A stretch of DNA of 38,349 nucleotides, from positions 1 through 38,349 of the forward strand of contig NZ_JRJG01000159.1 in the NCBI RefSeq assembly GCF_000759435.1, read 5' to 3'. Positions 7,901 through 17,793 of this stretch are shown in pieces. The notes beneath the pieces were generated by a model. It did not search any database and had not been told where the DNA came from. It saw only the letters and a list, made by a program, of their open reading frames with translations. The translations under genes were made by a program, and so were the position numbers. The stretch's first letter is position 1; every line of letters starts with the position of its first letter. The stretch comes from Hoeflea sp. BAL378. Lineage in GTDB: Bacteria; Pseudomonadota; Alphaproteobacteria; Rhizobiales; Rhizobiaceae.

Positions 7901-7915
7901 TCCGACGGCCCGGCC

Positions 7916-8596
7916 TCACCACTCGGCCGCCGACCCGTCCCAATTGGTGAACTGCCCGGTGCCGTCGAGCGTGAGGCCTTCTGCCAGCGCGAGGATGCCG
8001 CCGGCGCTCGTCGCCGCATCGATATCTGCGCCCTCTCCGCCCATGTCGGTCCTGACCCAGCCGGGATGGACCAGCGCCACCGCGATCCCCAGCGGCTTGA
8101 GATCGGTCGCCAGCCCCTGCATCACCTTGTTGACCGCCGCCTTCGACGCCCGGTAGGCGATGTGATCGGACTTGGCGTAGGACATCCGCCCCATTTGCGA
8201 GGAGATGGTGAGGATGCGCGGGTTTTTGCTGCGCTTGAGCTGCGGCAGGAAGGCCTGCGCCACCACCAGCGGCGCCAGCGTGTTGACGGCGAGCGTCTGC
8301 GCGAACCCGTCGAAATCCATGTCCAGCGTCGACTGCCGCTTGGGCCCCATGATGCCGGCATTGTTGATCAGGATGTCGATGGGTGCGCTGACTTGAGCCG
8401 CCGCTGCGCGCACCGCGTCGTGGTCGGTGACGTCGAACACGAGATCGTGGAAGTTCGGATGATGGCAGATATGCGCATCGGGATCGGTGACCGCCGCCCG
8501 CGCCGAGCCATAGACCGTCCAGCCCTTGGCCAAGGCCTGTTTGGCCAGTTCCAGCCCGATGCCGCGGCCCGTGCCGGTGATGAGGATGGTGGTCAT
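7916..8596 (-). CDS. Short-chain dehydrogenase/reductase (SDR)
   Basis: The 226-residue protein has the classical SDR signs: nucleotide-binding TGTGRGIG (7-14), INNAG (77-81), Ser132/133, and the catalytic Tyr148-x3-Lys152 (YRASK). It should be a cytosolic NAD(P)-dependent oxidoreductase of the small carbonyl-reductase type. The substrate is unknown. The ATG at 8596 follows GGGAGAGCAGC. It converges with the tetR gene and is probably a single-gene unit. An inverted repeat shaped like a MerR-type operator lies at 8631-8652 in its promoter. Confidence 0.9.
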   Translation of the reverse strand: MTTILITGTGRGIGLELAKQALAKGWTVYGSARAAVTDPDAHICHHPNFHDLVFDVTDHDAVRAAAAQVSAPIDILINNAGIMGPKRQSTLDMDFDGFAQTLAVNTLAPLVVAQAFLPQLKRSKNPRILTISSQMGRMSYAKSDHIAYRASKAAVNKVMQGLATDLKPLGIAVALVHPGWVRTDMGGEGADIDAATSAGGILALAEGLTLDGTGQFTNWDGSAAEW

Positions 8597-8630
8597 GCTG
8601 CTCTCCCTGAATTCGCTTGAGCGGCATGCA

Positions 8631-8652
8631 ACCTCAAACAGTCTGAGGTCAA
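8631..8652 (-). promoter_or_regulatory. MerR-like inverted repeat in the SDR promoter
   Basis: ACCTCA (8631-8636) and TGAGGT (8644-8649) form a perfect 6-bp inverted repeat around 7 bases. It begins directly at a TTGACC -35-like hexamer (8652-8647 on the - strand), the layout of MerR/SoxR-type operators. No good -10 element is visible at the expected distance, and no MerR gene lies nearby. Confidence 0.35.
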
Positions 8653-8676
8653 GCGGTTCCTGAAAGGCGGATAAGT

Positions 8677-8925
8677 TTACGCCCTGCCGCGTGCCAAGGA
8701 ACCAGCGGCGAAGATGGCTGCCCCGAACTCGGCGATGATCTCCGAGAGCGGAATTCGTTTGCCATCATCCCTGGCCAGCACCGCTTCTGCGGCGGCCAGA
8801 TCTTCCAGATCCTCGATCCGGTCCTTGATCGCGCGCAGGGCCAGCTCTTCCTTGGCTGTGCCGAGGTCCTTGGCAAAGCGGGCGAGCAAGTCATCGAGTT
8901 CTTTGGGCAGATCCAGCGGGAGCAT
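8677..8925 (-). CDS. Orphan RelB/ribbon-helix-helix antitoxin-like protein
   Basis: This 82-residue protein begins MLPLDLPKELDDLL, a beta strand and first helix of the ribbon-helix-helix type, then ALRAIKDRIEDLEDL, like the RelB/DUF6290-type antitoxins of RelE/ParE systems. The expected RelE/ParE toxin gene should follow immediately, but only 80 bases separate this stop from the SDR gene and hold no reading frame. The last 14 residues (IFAAGSLARGRA end) look unlike a normal antitoxin C-terminus and may come from a broken junction. It lies next to the rearranged ettA border, so toxin loss during that event is possible. Confidence 0.65.
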   Translation of the reverse strand: MLPLDLPKELDDLLARFAKDLGTAKEELALRAIKDRIEDLEDLAAAEAVLARDDGKRIPLSEIIAEFGAAIFAAGSLARGRA

Positions 8926-9001
8926 TGCAGCATGCCTTTATGCTGCGGTGTTATGCGCGCGGCAGCGCAAATCAACGCTTCCGCGCGACAACGAACTGTC
9001 C

Positions 9002-9118
9002 CTACCTTATCACCTTCTACGTCACACGTTCCGGATTGACGCTGTCAGCGTCCCTCAGTCGGATCTTGCCTTGTACGCAATTCTCGATGTCGCCCTCGAA
9101 CCAATTGAATGGCTTACT
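9002..9118 (-). pseudogene. Decayed copy of the ettA 3' end
   Basis: Read on the - strand this stretch encodes WFEGDIENCV...KIRLRDADSVNPERVT followed by a stop, which lines up with the true EttA end WFEGNFEDYE...KIRRLGADSVNPKRVT. By hand alignment about 70% of bases agree with 9582-9694, with long identical blocks such as TTGACGCTGTC and GCCCTCGAACCA. The Tyr after VT has become a stop, and a two-base gap follows. The intact ettA end lies 0.58 kb away, beyond a foreign-looking gene, so this is a displaced or duplicated 3' end rather than a second gene. Confidence 0.85.
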
Positions 9119-9158
9119 CGGTGAAAGGCAACAATAAGAGTGATATTTCATACAGATA

Positions 9159-9485
9159 TTACTTGAGGATCACTATTGATTGATAATACCACACACCGTT
9201 TGGCGTATTTGACACACGCCGATCAACCACGTCCTTGGCGTCTTCATCAACCGACAGGACGTACTTTACATGTGCGGGACCGCCCCAATTTGAAGACACG
9301 ATCAACACCTGATTCTCTCCATCCCGAAGATCCAGGCGTACGTCCTCATCGAAATTTGGGTCTCCCTCAGTCGACTTCGAATAGATATAGCGCCCATTCA
9401 AGAATACGACGATTTGATTGTCCGCATTGAAAATGCGGATCGATGCTCGGTCGCCAATATAGCGACCTCTTTCAGTATTTTCCAT
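9159..9485 (-). CDS. Orphan 108-residue protein, possible jelly-roll (lectin-like) fold
   Basis: It starts at the ATG at 9485, behind a strong GGGGAGG. The protein is soluble with no signal peptide and is rich in alternating beta-strand patterns: RASIRIFNADNQIVVFLNG, then a run of LDLRDGENQVLIVSSN and GPAHVKYVLSVD. The pattern 'aDNqivvflNG ... DGeNqvliv' resembles the beta-sandwich sugar-binding domains at the front of family 2 glycosidases. That is a resemblance, not a family match. The gene is markedly more AT-rich than its neighbours and is flanked by the true and the decayed ettA ends, so it was probably acquired. Function unknown. Confidence 0.65.
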   Translation of the reverse strand: MENTERGRYIGDRASIRIFNADNQIVVFLNGRYIYSKSTEGDPNFDEDVRLDLRDGENQVLIVSSNWGGPAHVKYVLSVDEDAKDVVDRRVSNTPNGVWYYQSIVILK

Positions 9486-9577
9486 TTGATATCCTCCCCG
9501 CTGCAAGTATCGAATACTTCCATTGTAGAGTACCAAATTTATCCGCAATCACAAGATGCAAAAATATAGAGCGGCGC

Positions 9578-11227
<1,650 letters not shown>

Positions 11228-11321
11228 GATGCGCTCCAGACATGATTTGGATTGTTGCCCGCTGTCTATGCGAAATGGCGCAGAAGGGCAATGCGCAGCA
11301 ATCACCGCTTTGCTGCGCGGG

Positions 11322-13016
11322 CTACTGGAAATCCTCGATCCGGCGGATCCGGTACGCGGTGGCGCCCTCGAGCCGGGACGGTTCGTAGTAATTGGAAAGT
11401 TCGATGAAGCCCGGATGCGCCTCGGCTTCCGCCATCCCGACCGGTTCGGCGACGAAGCGGCTGGCGATGAAGCTGCCCTGCGCCGCCTCCCGGCTCAACC
11501 GGTCGAGAAAACCCGCCTCGAACACGATGGCGCCGTCGAAATCGACCGAGCGGAGATCGGCGCCTTCAAATTTCGTCCCGATCATCAGCGCCTTGCGGAA
11601 AGTGCCGGCGGAAACGACCGCGCCGGAAAAATCGCAGTCGACCATCGCCGCCTCGTCGAAATTGACCGCGAGTCCGGTGGCATCGGCGAAGCTCGTCGCG
11701 GCGATCACGGCCCGGCTGAAGTCGGTCCCGGCCATCTGCGTGCGCATGATATCGGGCGCGTTCGCGTTGGCGAAGGGCGGCTCGAGGTCGGCCTTGGCGA
11801 TGCCCGCGAAGTCCGCCCGAGTGATGATGGCGTTGCGGAACCGCGCATGCTCGAGCCAGGCCGCGCCGAATTTCGACTCGACGATCCGGAGCCAGGTGAA
11901 ATCGGCAAATCTCAGCGTGGCGTGACGCAGGCTCATCAGCCCCAGCGTCGGCAGCCGGATCTCGGCATGGGAGAAATCCGCGCCGCGGAAACTCAGGAGC
12001 TCCGTCTGGTAGATCCCGGCGTTGAACAGCATGGTCAGGATCTGCCCGCGCTCGGGGCTGAGCGGCCGGTCGATCAGCGCCGTGGTGTCGGGCGGCGCCG
12101 CCGACCAGCCCGGCAGCGAACTCAGCCGCGCGGCGAGATCGGTGCGGCGCGACAGGGCGGCAACGGTCACCGCATTGCCGTCGCGCGATTCCACCCCGGT
12201 GGCGGCAAGATACTGGTAGGGCCGGGCGACATTGGTCGCCGCCACGATGCGGTTGCGCAGCGGCTCGGACAGTTCCTCCAAAAAGTACACCGATCCGGGA
12301 CGGCCGTCGGCCGACAGCCGCGCGGTCTCCTCGCCGAGCAGGCTCGAGATGGTCAGAAGCTCCGGCACGATCGAGGCGCTGCGTTCGGCCTCGCCGAGCG
12401 CGATCTGCGTCCTCAGCAGTCCGGTCTGTTCGTCGATGCGGGTGTTCTGGTCGGCGAGCAGGTCGGACTGCGCCCTGAGCAGCTTGTTCTGCTCGAACAG
12501 GAGCGCCGAGCCTGCGAGCGCCGCCATCGCCGCGATCAGCCCGGTGATCGAGGCCACCAGCCAGCGCCGCGTGGTCACCCAGGCATAGCGCGCCAGCACG
12601 ATCTCGGCGAAATCCCGCGCGGCGCTCGTCGCCTCCTCGACCTTCTGGCTGGCCGCATAGCGCGCCACGTCGGCCAGCGGCGAGGCAAAGCGCGTCACCT
12701 CGATCTCGGTGCGCTTGAACAGCCAGCGCCACAGCGGCTGCCGGAACAGGAAGACCAGCACCAGCACGATGGTGACGAACAGGAAGGCGCCGAGCACGAT
12801 GCCGAGCACCACCGAGCCGTGTTCGGAAATGAAGCCGGGCATGAAGATCGCGGCCGGTATGCCGCAGGCAACGCCGATGATGAACACGAGGACGGCCGAG
12901 CCGCCGAAAAAGCCGGAGGCTGGCGACGGCTTGAGGGTCATCGACGCGGGCCGGCCCGGGTCATTGCGAAACGGGGCGTTGAGATCCCCGGTCTCCATCG
13001 GATCTTCGTTGCTCAC
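11322..13016 (-). CDS. Membrane-anchored pentapeptide-repeat protein
   Basis: This protein has 564 residues with a GTG start (an ATG six codons in is an alternative). Two membrane helices (about 38-58 and 68-91) are followed by a soluble stretch, a third helix (152-174) and a coiled coil (about 175-208, KLLRAQSDLLADQNTRIDEQ). The second half (about 345-505) holds degenerate pentapeptide repeats, A(D/N)(F/L)xx-like: LRFADFTW, ITRADFAG, MAGTDFSRA, MVDCDFSGA, KFEGADLRSVDFDGA. These fold into a right-handed beta helix. The function is unknown. Its stop lies about 95 bases before the ettA start, so ettA could be read from the same message. The repeats are less regular than in Qnr-like proteins. 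Confidence 0.8.
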   Translation of the reverse strand: MSNEDPMETGDLNAPFRNDPGRPASMTLKPSPASGFFGGSAVLVFIIGVACGIPAAIFMPGFISEHGSVVLGIVLGAFLFVTIVLVLVFLFRQPLWRWLFKRTEIEVTRFASPLADVARYAASQKVEEATSAARDFAEIVLARYAWVTTRRWLVASITGLIAAMAALAGSALLFEQNKLLRAQSDLLADQNTRIDEQTGLLRTQIALGEAERSASIVPELLTISSLLGEETARLSADGRPGSVYFLEELSEPLRNRIVAATNVARPYQYLAATGVESRDGNAVTVAALSRRTDLAARLSSLPGWSAAPPDTTALIDRPLSPERGQILTMLFNAGIYQTELLSFRGADFSHAEIRLPTLGLMSLRHATLRFADFTWLRIVESKFGAAWLEHARFRNAIITRADFAGIAKADLEPPFANANAPDIMRTQMAGTDFSRAVIAATSFADATGLAVNFDEAAMVDCDFSGAVVSAGTFRKALMIGTKFEGADLRSVDFDGAIVFEAGFLDRLSREAAQGSFIASRFVAEPVGMAEAEAHPGFIELSNYYEPSRLEGATAYRIRRIEDFQ

Positions 13017-13140
13017 CTGGCGCTGTCCCCGTGTCCCCTGGGGCGGCGTAGCCCCACCCCGCCGGATCAGGCGACTTTAGCCAATGGGAGACAAAAAGAA
13101 ACCCTGGGACGCTTCGACCCGCATCAGGCCGGCTTTGGGG

Positions 13141-13371
13141 TCACGCCGCGAAGCGGACCGCCACGCCCTTCTGGCGGAAATAGGACTGCATCACCTTGCG
13201 GCCCTGGCGGTTGGACTGCGCCAGCTTGGAGGGATCGAACACCGCTTCCTTGGCGCCCTCGCGCTTCATGGCGGCCTTGAGCGCCGCGATGTGGGTATCG
13301 AGGTCTTCATTGTCGTTCTTGATCGACGTGTAAATATTGTCGATGGCTTGGGTCAGGGTCAGGTCGCTCAC
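13141..13371 (-). CDS. Conserved hypothetical protein, 76 residues
   Basis: The product begins with SDLTLTQAIDNIYTSIKND and continues with acidic and basic helices and a final QSYFRQKGVAVRFAA. The GTG at 13371 is chosen because GGAG stands eight bases upstream. A second GTG at 13380 overlaps that site. There is no membrane span, Cys or metal motif. It is a small, soluble and probably helical protein of the kind common in Rhizobiales genomes, but I do not recognise a function. It stands alone between the pentapeptide-repeat gene and the divergent hydrolase gene. Confidence 0.65.
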   Translation of the reverse strand: MSDLTLTQAIDNIYTSIKNDNEDLDTHIAALKAAMKREGAKEAVFDPSKLAQSNRQGRKVMQSYFRQKGVAVRFAA

Positions 13372-13586
13372 GTGTGGCACTCCATGGCTTGTTGCCCCTC
13401 ACCTAGCGATTTTTCGCGCAAGGGCAAGCCGCAGCGTGGTTTGCGCGGCCGGTCATGCCCGATCGGGCGCGATATTGGACAGAATTATCGCCCGGACCGG
13501 GCAATACCCGCGGATGGCCCCTGCCCCTGGACGCGAGCCCGTCCAAAGCCCCTTGATTTTCGCGGCTGAGCCATGGCCAATGGGGC

Positions 13587-14534
13587 ATGAGTGATTTTTC
13601 AGCCTTCCCCGTCCGAAGCCCCACCGGCGCAGAGCTTGCCGTCCGCCACAGGCCGGCCGAAGGCACGGCCCGCGCCGTGGTGCAGATCAATCACGGCCTT
13701 GCCGAACACGCGGCGCGCTACGCGCAATTCGCCGAATTCCTCGCCGGGCGGGGCTATCATGTCTACGCCCATGACCACCGCGGCCATGGCGCAACCCGCG
13801 CGCCCGACGCCATTCCCGGCACCTTCGCGGGCAAGGACGGCGCGCAGAAGGTGATCGCCGATGTCGCCGCCGTCCATGCACTGATCGGCGAGCGCCACCC
13901 GGGCCTGCCGGTGGTCACCTTCGGCCATTCCATGGGCGGGCTGGTCGCCCTGAACTTCGCCGAGGCGCATCCTCACGCCAGCGCCGCGCTCGCGGTGTGG
14001 AACTCCAATTTCAACGCCGGCCTCGCCGGCCGGGCGGGCCAGGCGATCCTCGCCGTCGAGGCCTTCTTCAAGGGCTCCGACACGCCGAGCGCCATCCTGC
14101 CAAAGCTCACCTTCCAGGCCTGGGCCGCCTCCATGCCCGGCCGCCGCACCGGTTTCGACTGGCTGAGCCGCGACGAAGCCGTGGTCGACCGCTACATCGC
14201 CGATCCGCTCTGCGGCTTCGACGCCACCGTGAGCATGTGGCGCGACGTGTTCGAACTGATCTATGCCGGGGCCACGGCCGGGAACCTGGCGAAGCTGCCC
14301 AAGGCCCTGCCGATCCACCTCGTCGGCGGCGCCAGGGATCCCGCCACCGACAGGGGCGAGGCGGTCAACTGGCTCGAGGCGCGGATGCGAGAGGCGGGCC
14401 TTGCCCGTGTCACCCTCCAGATCCTGCCCGACACGAGGCACGAGACCCTGAACGAGATCAACCGCGACCAGTCGATGCAGGATTTCGCCGCCTGGCTCGA
14501 CGCCGTCCTGCCCGCCGCCGCCCCGCGGCCATGA
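13587..14534 (+). CDS. Alpha/beta hydrolase, lysophospholipase/monoacylglycerol lipase type
   Basis: The 315-residue serine hydrolase belongs to the Hydrolase_4 (serine aminopeptidase S33-like) family. The oxyanion region is INHGLAEH (34-41), the nucleophile elbow is GHSMGG with Ser115, and the acid and base are probably in GGARDPATD and DTRHET near the C-terminus. There is no signal peptide, so it is cytosolic. The family hydrolyses monoglycerides or lysophospholipids. The true substrate is open. The ATG at 13587 follows GGGG closely. No partner gene is obvious: the next gene starts 170 bases away. Confidence 0.88.
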   Translation: MSDFSAFPVRSPTGAELAVRHRPAEGTARAVVQINHGLAEHAARYAQFAEFLAGRGYHVYAHDHRGHGATRAPDAIPGTFAGKDGAQKVIADVAAVHALIGERHPGLPVVTFGHSMGGLVALNFAEAHPHASAALAVWNSNFNAGLAGRAGQAILAVEAFFKGSDTPSAILPKLTFQAWAASMPGRRTGFDWLSRDEAVVDRYIADPLCGFDATVSMWRDVFELIYAGATAGNLAKLPKALPIHLVGGARDPATDRGEAVNWLEARMREAGLARVTLQILPDTRHETLNEINRDQSMQDFAAWLDAVLPAAAPRP

Positions 14535-14703
14535 ACCCCGCCCGCAACCCACCGCCTGCGACAGCGCGCCCGACGTGACAGGCCTCGGTCCTTTCTGTTA
14601 TCAGCGGTCCGAACCGGAATCCCGCCCATGAGTGCTTGCCCCCTGCCCCTCCACCCCTTCTCCCGGACTGTTCCCGCCGCGCGGACCGGCACGGAGAAAA
14701 ATC

Positions 14704-15894
14704 ATGGCTGAGGCGCCGCTCAAGGGCATCCGCGTCATCGAGCTGGCGCGCATCCTGGCAGGTCCCTGGGCCGGGCAGTTGCTCGCTGATCTCGGCGCCG
14801 ACGTGATCAAGATCGAGTATCCCGAGGGCGGCGACGACACCCGCCGCTGGGGCCCGCCCTTCGTCACCGGCGCCGACGGCGAGAACCTGTCGGCCGCCTA
14901 TTACCATGCCGCCAACCGCGGCAAGCGCTCGATCACGCTCGACATCGCCAGCCCGGAAGGCGCCGCGACCGCGCGCGAGCTGATTTCCACCGCCGACGTG
15001 GTGATCGAGAACTTCAAGGTCGGGGGCCTCAGGAAATACGGCCTCGACTACGAGAGCCTGAAAGCCGCCAACCCGGCGCTCGTCTATTGCTCGATCACCG
15101 GCTTCGGCCAGACCGGGCCCTACGCGCCGCGCGCCGGCTATGATTTCATCATTCAGGCCATGGCCGGCATGATGTCGATCACCGGCGAGCCGGGCCGCGA
15201 GCCGCAGAAGGCGGGCGTCGCCATTTCCGACATCTTCACCGGGCTCTATTCGGTGATCGCCATCCAGGCGGCCCTGCGCCACGCCGAGAAGACCGGCCAG
15301 GGCCAGATGATCGACATGGCGCTGTTCGACACCCAGGCCGGCATCCTCGGCAACCAGAACCTCAATTACCTGGTCTCCGGCGTGGCGCCGGTGCAGATGG
15401 GCAACGCCCACATGAACATCGCGCCTTACGAGGTCTTCCCGGTCGCCGACGGCCATGTCATCATCGCGGTCGGCAATGACGGCCAGTTCCAGCGCTTCTG
15501 CAAGCTTCTGGGCGCGACGGCGCTCGGCGCCGACCCGGACTTCCAGACCAACCCGTTGCGCGTCGCCCATCGCGTGCGGCTGCGCGCCGAGATCATCGCA
15601 GAGATGGCGAAATGGACCAAGGCGGACATCCTCGCCGCCTGCGAGGCCAATGCCGTGCCCGCCGGGCCGATCAACGACATCGCCGAAATGTTCGCCGATC
15701 CGCAGGCGATCGCCCGCGAACTCAGGATGGATCTCACCGACAGGGCCGGCAGCGCCATCCCCTCGGTGCGCGCCCCGATCCTGCTTCCCGCCTCGCCGCT
15801 CACCTATGAGCGGCCGAGCCCGCGCCTGGGCGAGCACACCGACGAGGTGCTGGCCGAGCTCCAAGCCATCAAGACCAGAAGGACTGAATCATGA
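14704..15894 (+). CDS. Class III CoA-transferase (CaiB/BaiF family)
   Basis: This 396-residue protein starts at the ATG at 14704 (GGAG upstream), giving the usual beginning LKGIRVIELARILAGPWAGQ and LADLGADVIKIE. The catalytic Asp is probably Asp176 in ISDIFTG, which carries the acyl-enzyme intermediate in this family. It should move CoA between an acyl-CoA donor and a carboxylic acid. Its stop overlaps the start of the thiamine-diphosphate enzyme (ATGA at 15891-15894), so the two are coupled. By analogy with formyl-CoA:oxalate CoA-transferase and oxalyl-CoA decarboxylase, the acid may be activated to a CoA ester for cleavage by the next enzyme. The substrate is not known. Confidence 0.9.
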   Translation: MAEAPLKGIRVIELARILAGPWAGQLLADLGADVIKIEYPEGGDDTRRWGPPFVTGADGENLSAAYYHAANRGKRSITLDIASPEGAATARELISTADVVIENFKVGGLRKYGLDYESLKAANPALVYCSITGFGQTGPYAPRAGYDFIIQAMAGMMSITGEPGREPQKAGVAISDIFTGLYSVIAIQAALRHAEKTGQGQMIDMALFDTQAGILGNQNLNYLVSGVAPVQMGNAHMNIAPYEVFPVADGHVIIAVGNDGQFQRFCKLLGATALGADPDFQTNPLRVAHRVRLRAEIIAEMAKWTKADILAACEANAVPAGPINDIAEMFADPQAIARELRMDLTDRAGSAIPSVRAPILLPASPLTYERPSPRLGEHTDEVLAELQAIKTRRTES

Positions 15895-17555
15895 AAACCG
15901 GCGGCCAACTGATTGTCGACACGCTCAAGGCCAACGGCGTCGAACGGCTGTTCTGCGTGCCGGGCGAGAGCTATCTCGCGGTGCTCGACGCGCTGGTCGA
16001 TTCCGGCGTCGAGGTCACGGTCTGCCGCCAGGAAGGCGGCGCGGCGATGATGGCCGATAGCTGGGGCCGGCTCACCGGCAAGCCCGGCATCTGCTTCGTC
16101 ACCCGCGGCCCCGGCGCCACCAACGCCACCGCGGGCCTGCACATCGCCCGCCAGGATTCGATCCCGATGATCCTGTTCATCGGCCAGGTGCAGCGCGACG
16201 CCCGCGAGCGCGAGGCCTTCCAGGAGGTCGAATACCGCCGCGCCTTCACCGAATTCGCCAAATGGGTGGCCGAGATCGACGATCCGGCGCGCATCCCCGA
16301 ATTCGTCAACCGCGCCTTCTCGGTGGCGATGTCGGGCCGCCCCGGGCCGGTGGTGCTGGCCCTGCCCGAGGACGTGCTGCGCGAGGTGGTCGCCCATCCG
16401 CCGGCCGCAATCCTGCCCAATCCGGTCCCCGTCAACCATCCCGGCCAGGCCGAGATGAAGGACCTGGCGCTGCGCATTTCCCGCGCCGAGCGGCCGATCA
16501 TGATCCTCGGCGGCACCCGCTGGACCGAGGACGCGGTGCGCGAGGTCGAGCGCTTCGCCGAGCGCGCCCAGGTGCCGGTCGGCTGCTCGTTCCGCCGGCA
16601 GATGCTGTTCGACCATCTCCACCCCTGCTATGCCGGCGATGTCGGCATCGGCATCAACCCGGCGCTGGCCCAGGAGATCAAGGGCTCCGACCTGGTGATG
16701 CTGGTGGGCGGCCGGTTCTCGGAAATGCCCTCGTCGGGCTACACGCTGCTCGACGTGCCGTTCCCGTCGCAGCCGCTGGTCCATGTCCACGCCGATGCCG
16801 CCGAACTCGGCCGGGTCTACCGCCCGGAGCTGGCGATCAACGCCGATCCCGTGTCCTTCGCCGCGGCGCTGTCGGGCCTCGAGATCGACGACATGCCGCA
16901 GCGCGCCGGACGCGTGGCGCGGCTGCATGCGGACTATCTCGCCTGGTCCACCCCGCCCGAGACCGGCCCCGGCGACGTGCACATGGGCCCGATCATCTCC
17001 TGGCTGCGCGAGACCCTGCCCGAGGACGCGATCCTGACCAATGGCGCGGGCAATTACGCCACCTGGGTGCACCGCTATATCCGCTTCCGGCGCTACGCCA
17101 CCCAGGCCGCCCCCGCCTCGGGCTCGATGGGCTATGGCGTGCCCGCCGCGGTCGCGGCCAAGCAGGCCTTTCCCGACCGGCTGGTGGTGGCCTTTGCCGG
17201 CGACGGCTGCTTCATGATGCACGGCCAGGAATTCGCCACCGCCGTGCAGCACAAGCTGCCGATCATCGTCATCGTCGTCAACAATTCGATGTACGGCACC
17301 ATCCGCATGCACCAGGAGCGCGACTATCCCGGCCGCGTCAGCGCCACCGAACTCACCAACCCCGATTTCGCGGCGCTCGCCCGCGCCTATGGCGGCCATG
17401 GCGAGACGGTGGAGAAGACCGCCGACTTCGCCCCCGCCTTCGAGCGGGCGCGGGCGAGCGGCATGCCGGCGATCATCGAGGTCAAGCTCGACAAGCAGGC
17501 GATCACGCCGACCCGCACGCTGGCGCAGATCTCCGGGACCGGGGTGAAGACATAA
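15891..17555 (+). CDS. Thiamine-diphosphate enzyme, acetolactate synthase/oxalyl-CoA decarboxylase-like
   Basis: The 554-residue protein has the three ThDP-enzyme domains. Glu48 (CRQEGGAAMMA) is the cofactor-activating Glu, and the Mg/ThDP motif runs from GDG (437-439) to NN (464-465). It is not a typical IlvB: no regulatory subunit gene follows, and the gene is coupled by a 4-base overlap to a CoA-transferase. That pairing suggests carbon-carbon cleavage or decarboxylation of a CoA thioester, as with oxalyl-CoA decarboxylase or 2-hydroxyacyl-CoA lyase. The oxalate pathway itself is not proven, since oxalyl-CoA decarboxylases usually start differently. Fold sure, reaction open. Confidence 0.88.
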   Translation: MKTGGQLIVDTLKANGVERLFCVPGESYLAVLDALVDSGVEVTVCRQEGGAAMMADSWGRLTGKPGICFVTRGPGATNATAGLHIARQDSIPMILFIGQVQRDAREREAFQEVEYRRAFTEFAKWVAEIDDPARIPEFVNRAFSVAMSGRPGPVVLALPEDVLREVVAHPPAAILPNPVPVNHPGQAEMKDLALRISRAERPIMILGGTRWTEDAVREVERFAERAQVPVGCSFRRQMLFDHLHPCYAGDVGIGINPALAQEIKGSDLVMLVGGRFSEMPSSGYTLLDVPFPSQPLVHVHADAAELGRVYRPELAINADPVSFAAALSGLEIDDMPQRAGRVARLHADYLAWSTPPETGPGDVHMGPIISWLRETLPEDAILTNGAGNYATWVHRYIRFRRYATQAAPASGSMGYGVPAAVAAKQAFPDRLVVAFAGDGCFMMHGQEFATAVQHKLPIIVIVVNNSMYGTIRMHQERDYPGRVSATELTNPDFAALARAYGGHGETVEKTADFAPAFERARASGMPAIIEVKLDKQAITPTRTLAQISGTGVKT

Positions 17556-17793
17556 AGCAGGGTCCGCAGCAGGCTTCGCAAGCGCGGCGACACGGCCCCG
17601 ACCGCGTTCCATAGCGGCCGGGCCAAGGGCCGTGCGGTGCCATCGCCGGCGGAGACCCGTCTGTTCCGGTGTCCTCCGCGGCGACGCAGTCGCTCCCGCT
17701 TGACCTGAAAACGCCGCCGTTTACACCTATCCGATCAGGGCGGCCGGATGAGCCGCGCAGGCGCAACAAACGGCGCAGGAGCGCGAGATCAGA

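Noticed and set aside
15891-17555. Acetolactate synthase (ilvB) or oxalyl-CoA decarboxylase as a firm gene name
   Set aside because: No small subunit gene follows and the start of the protein is unlike typical oxalyl-CoA decarboxylases, so no symbol was given.
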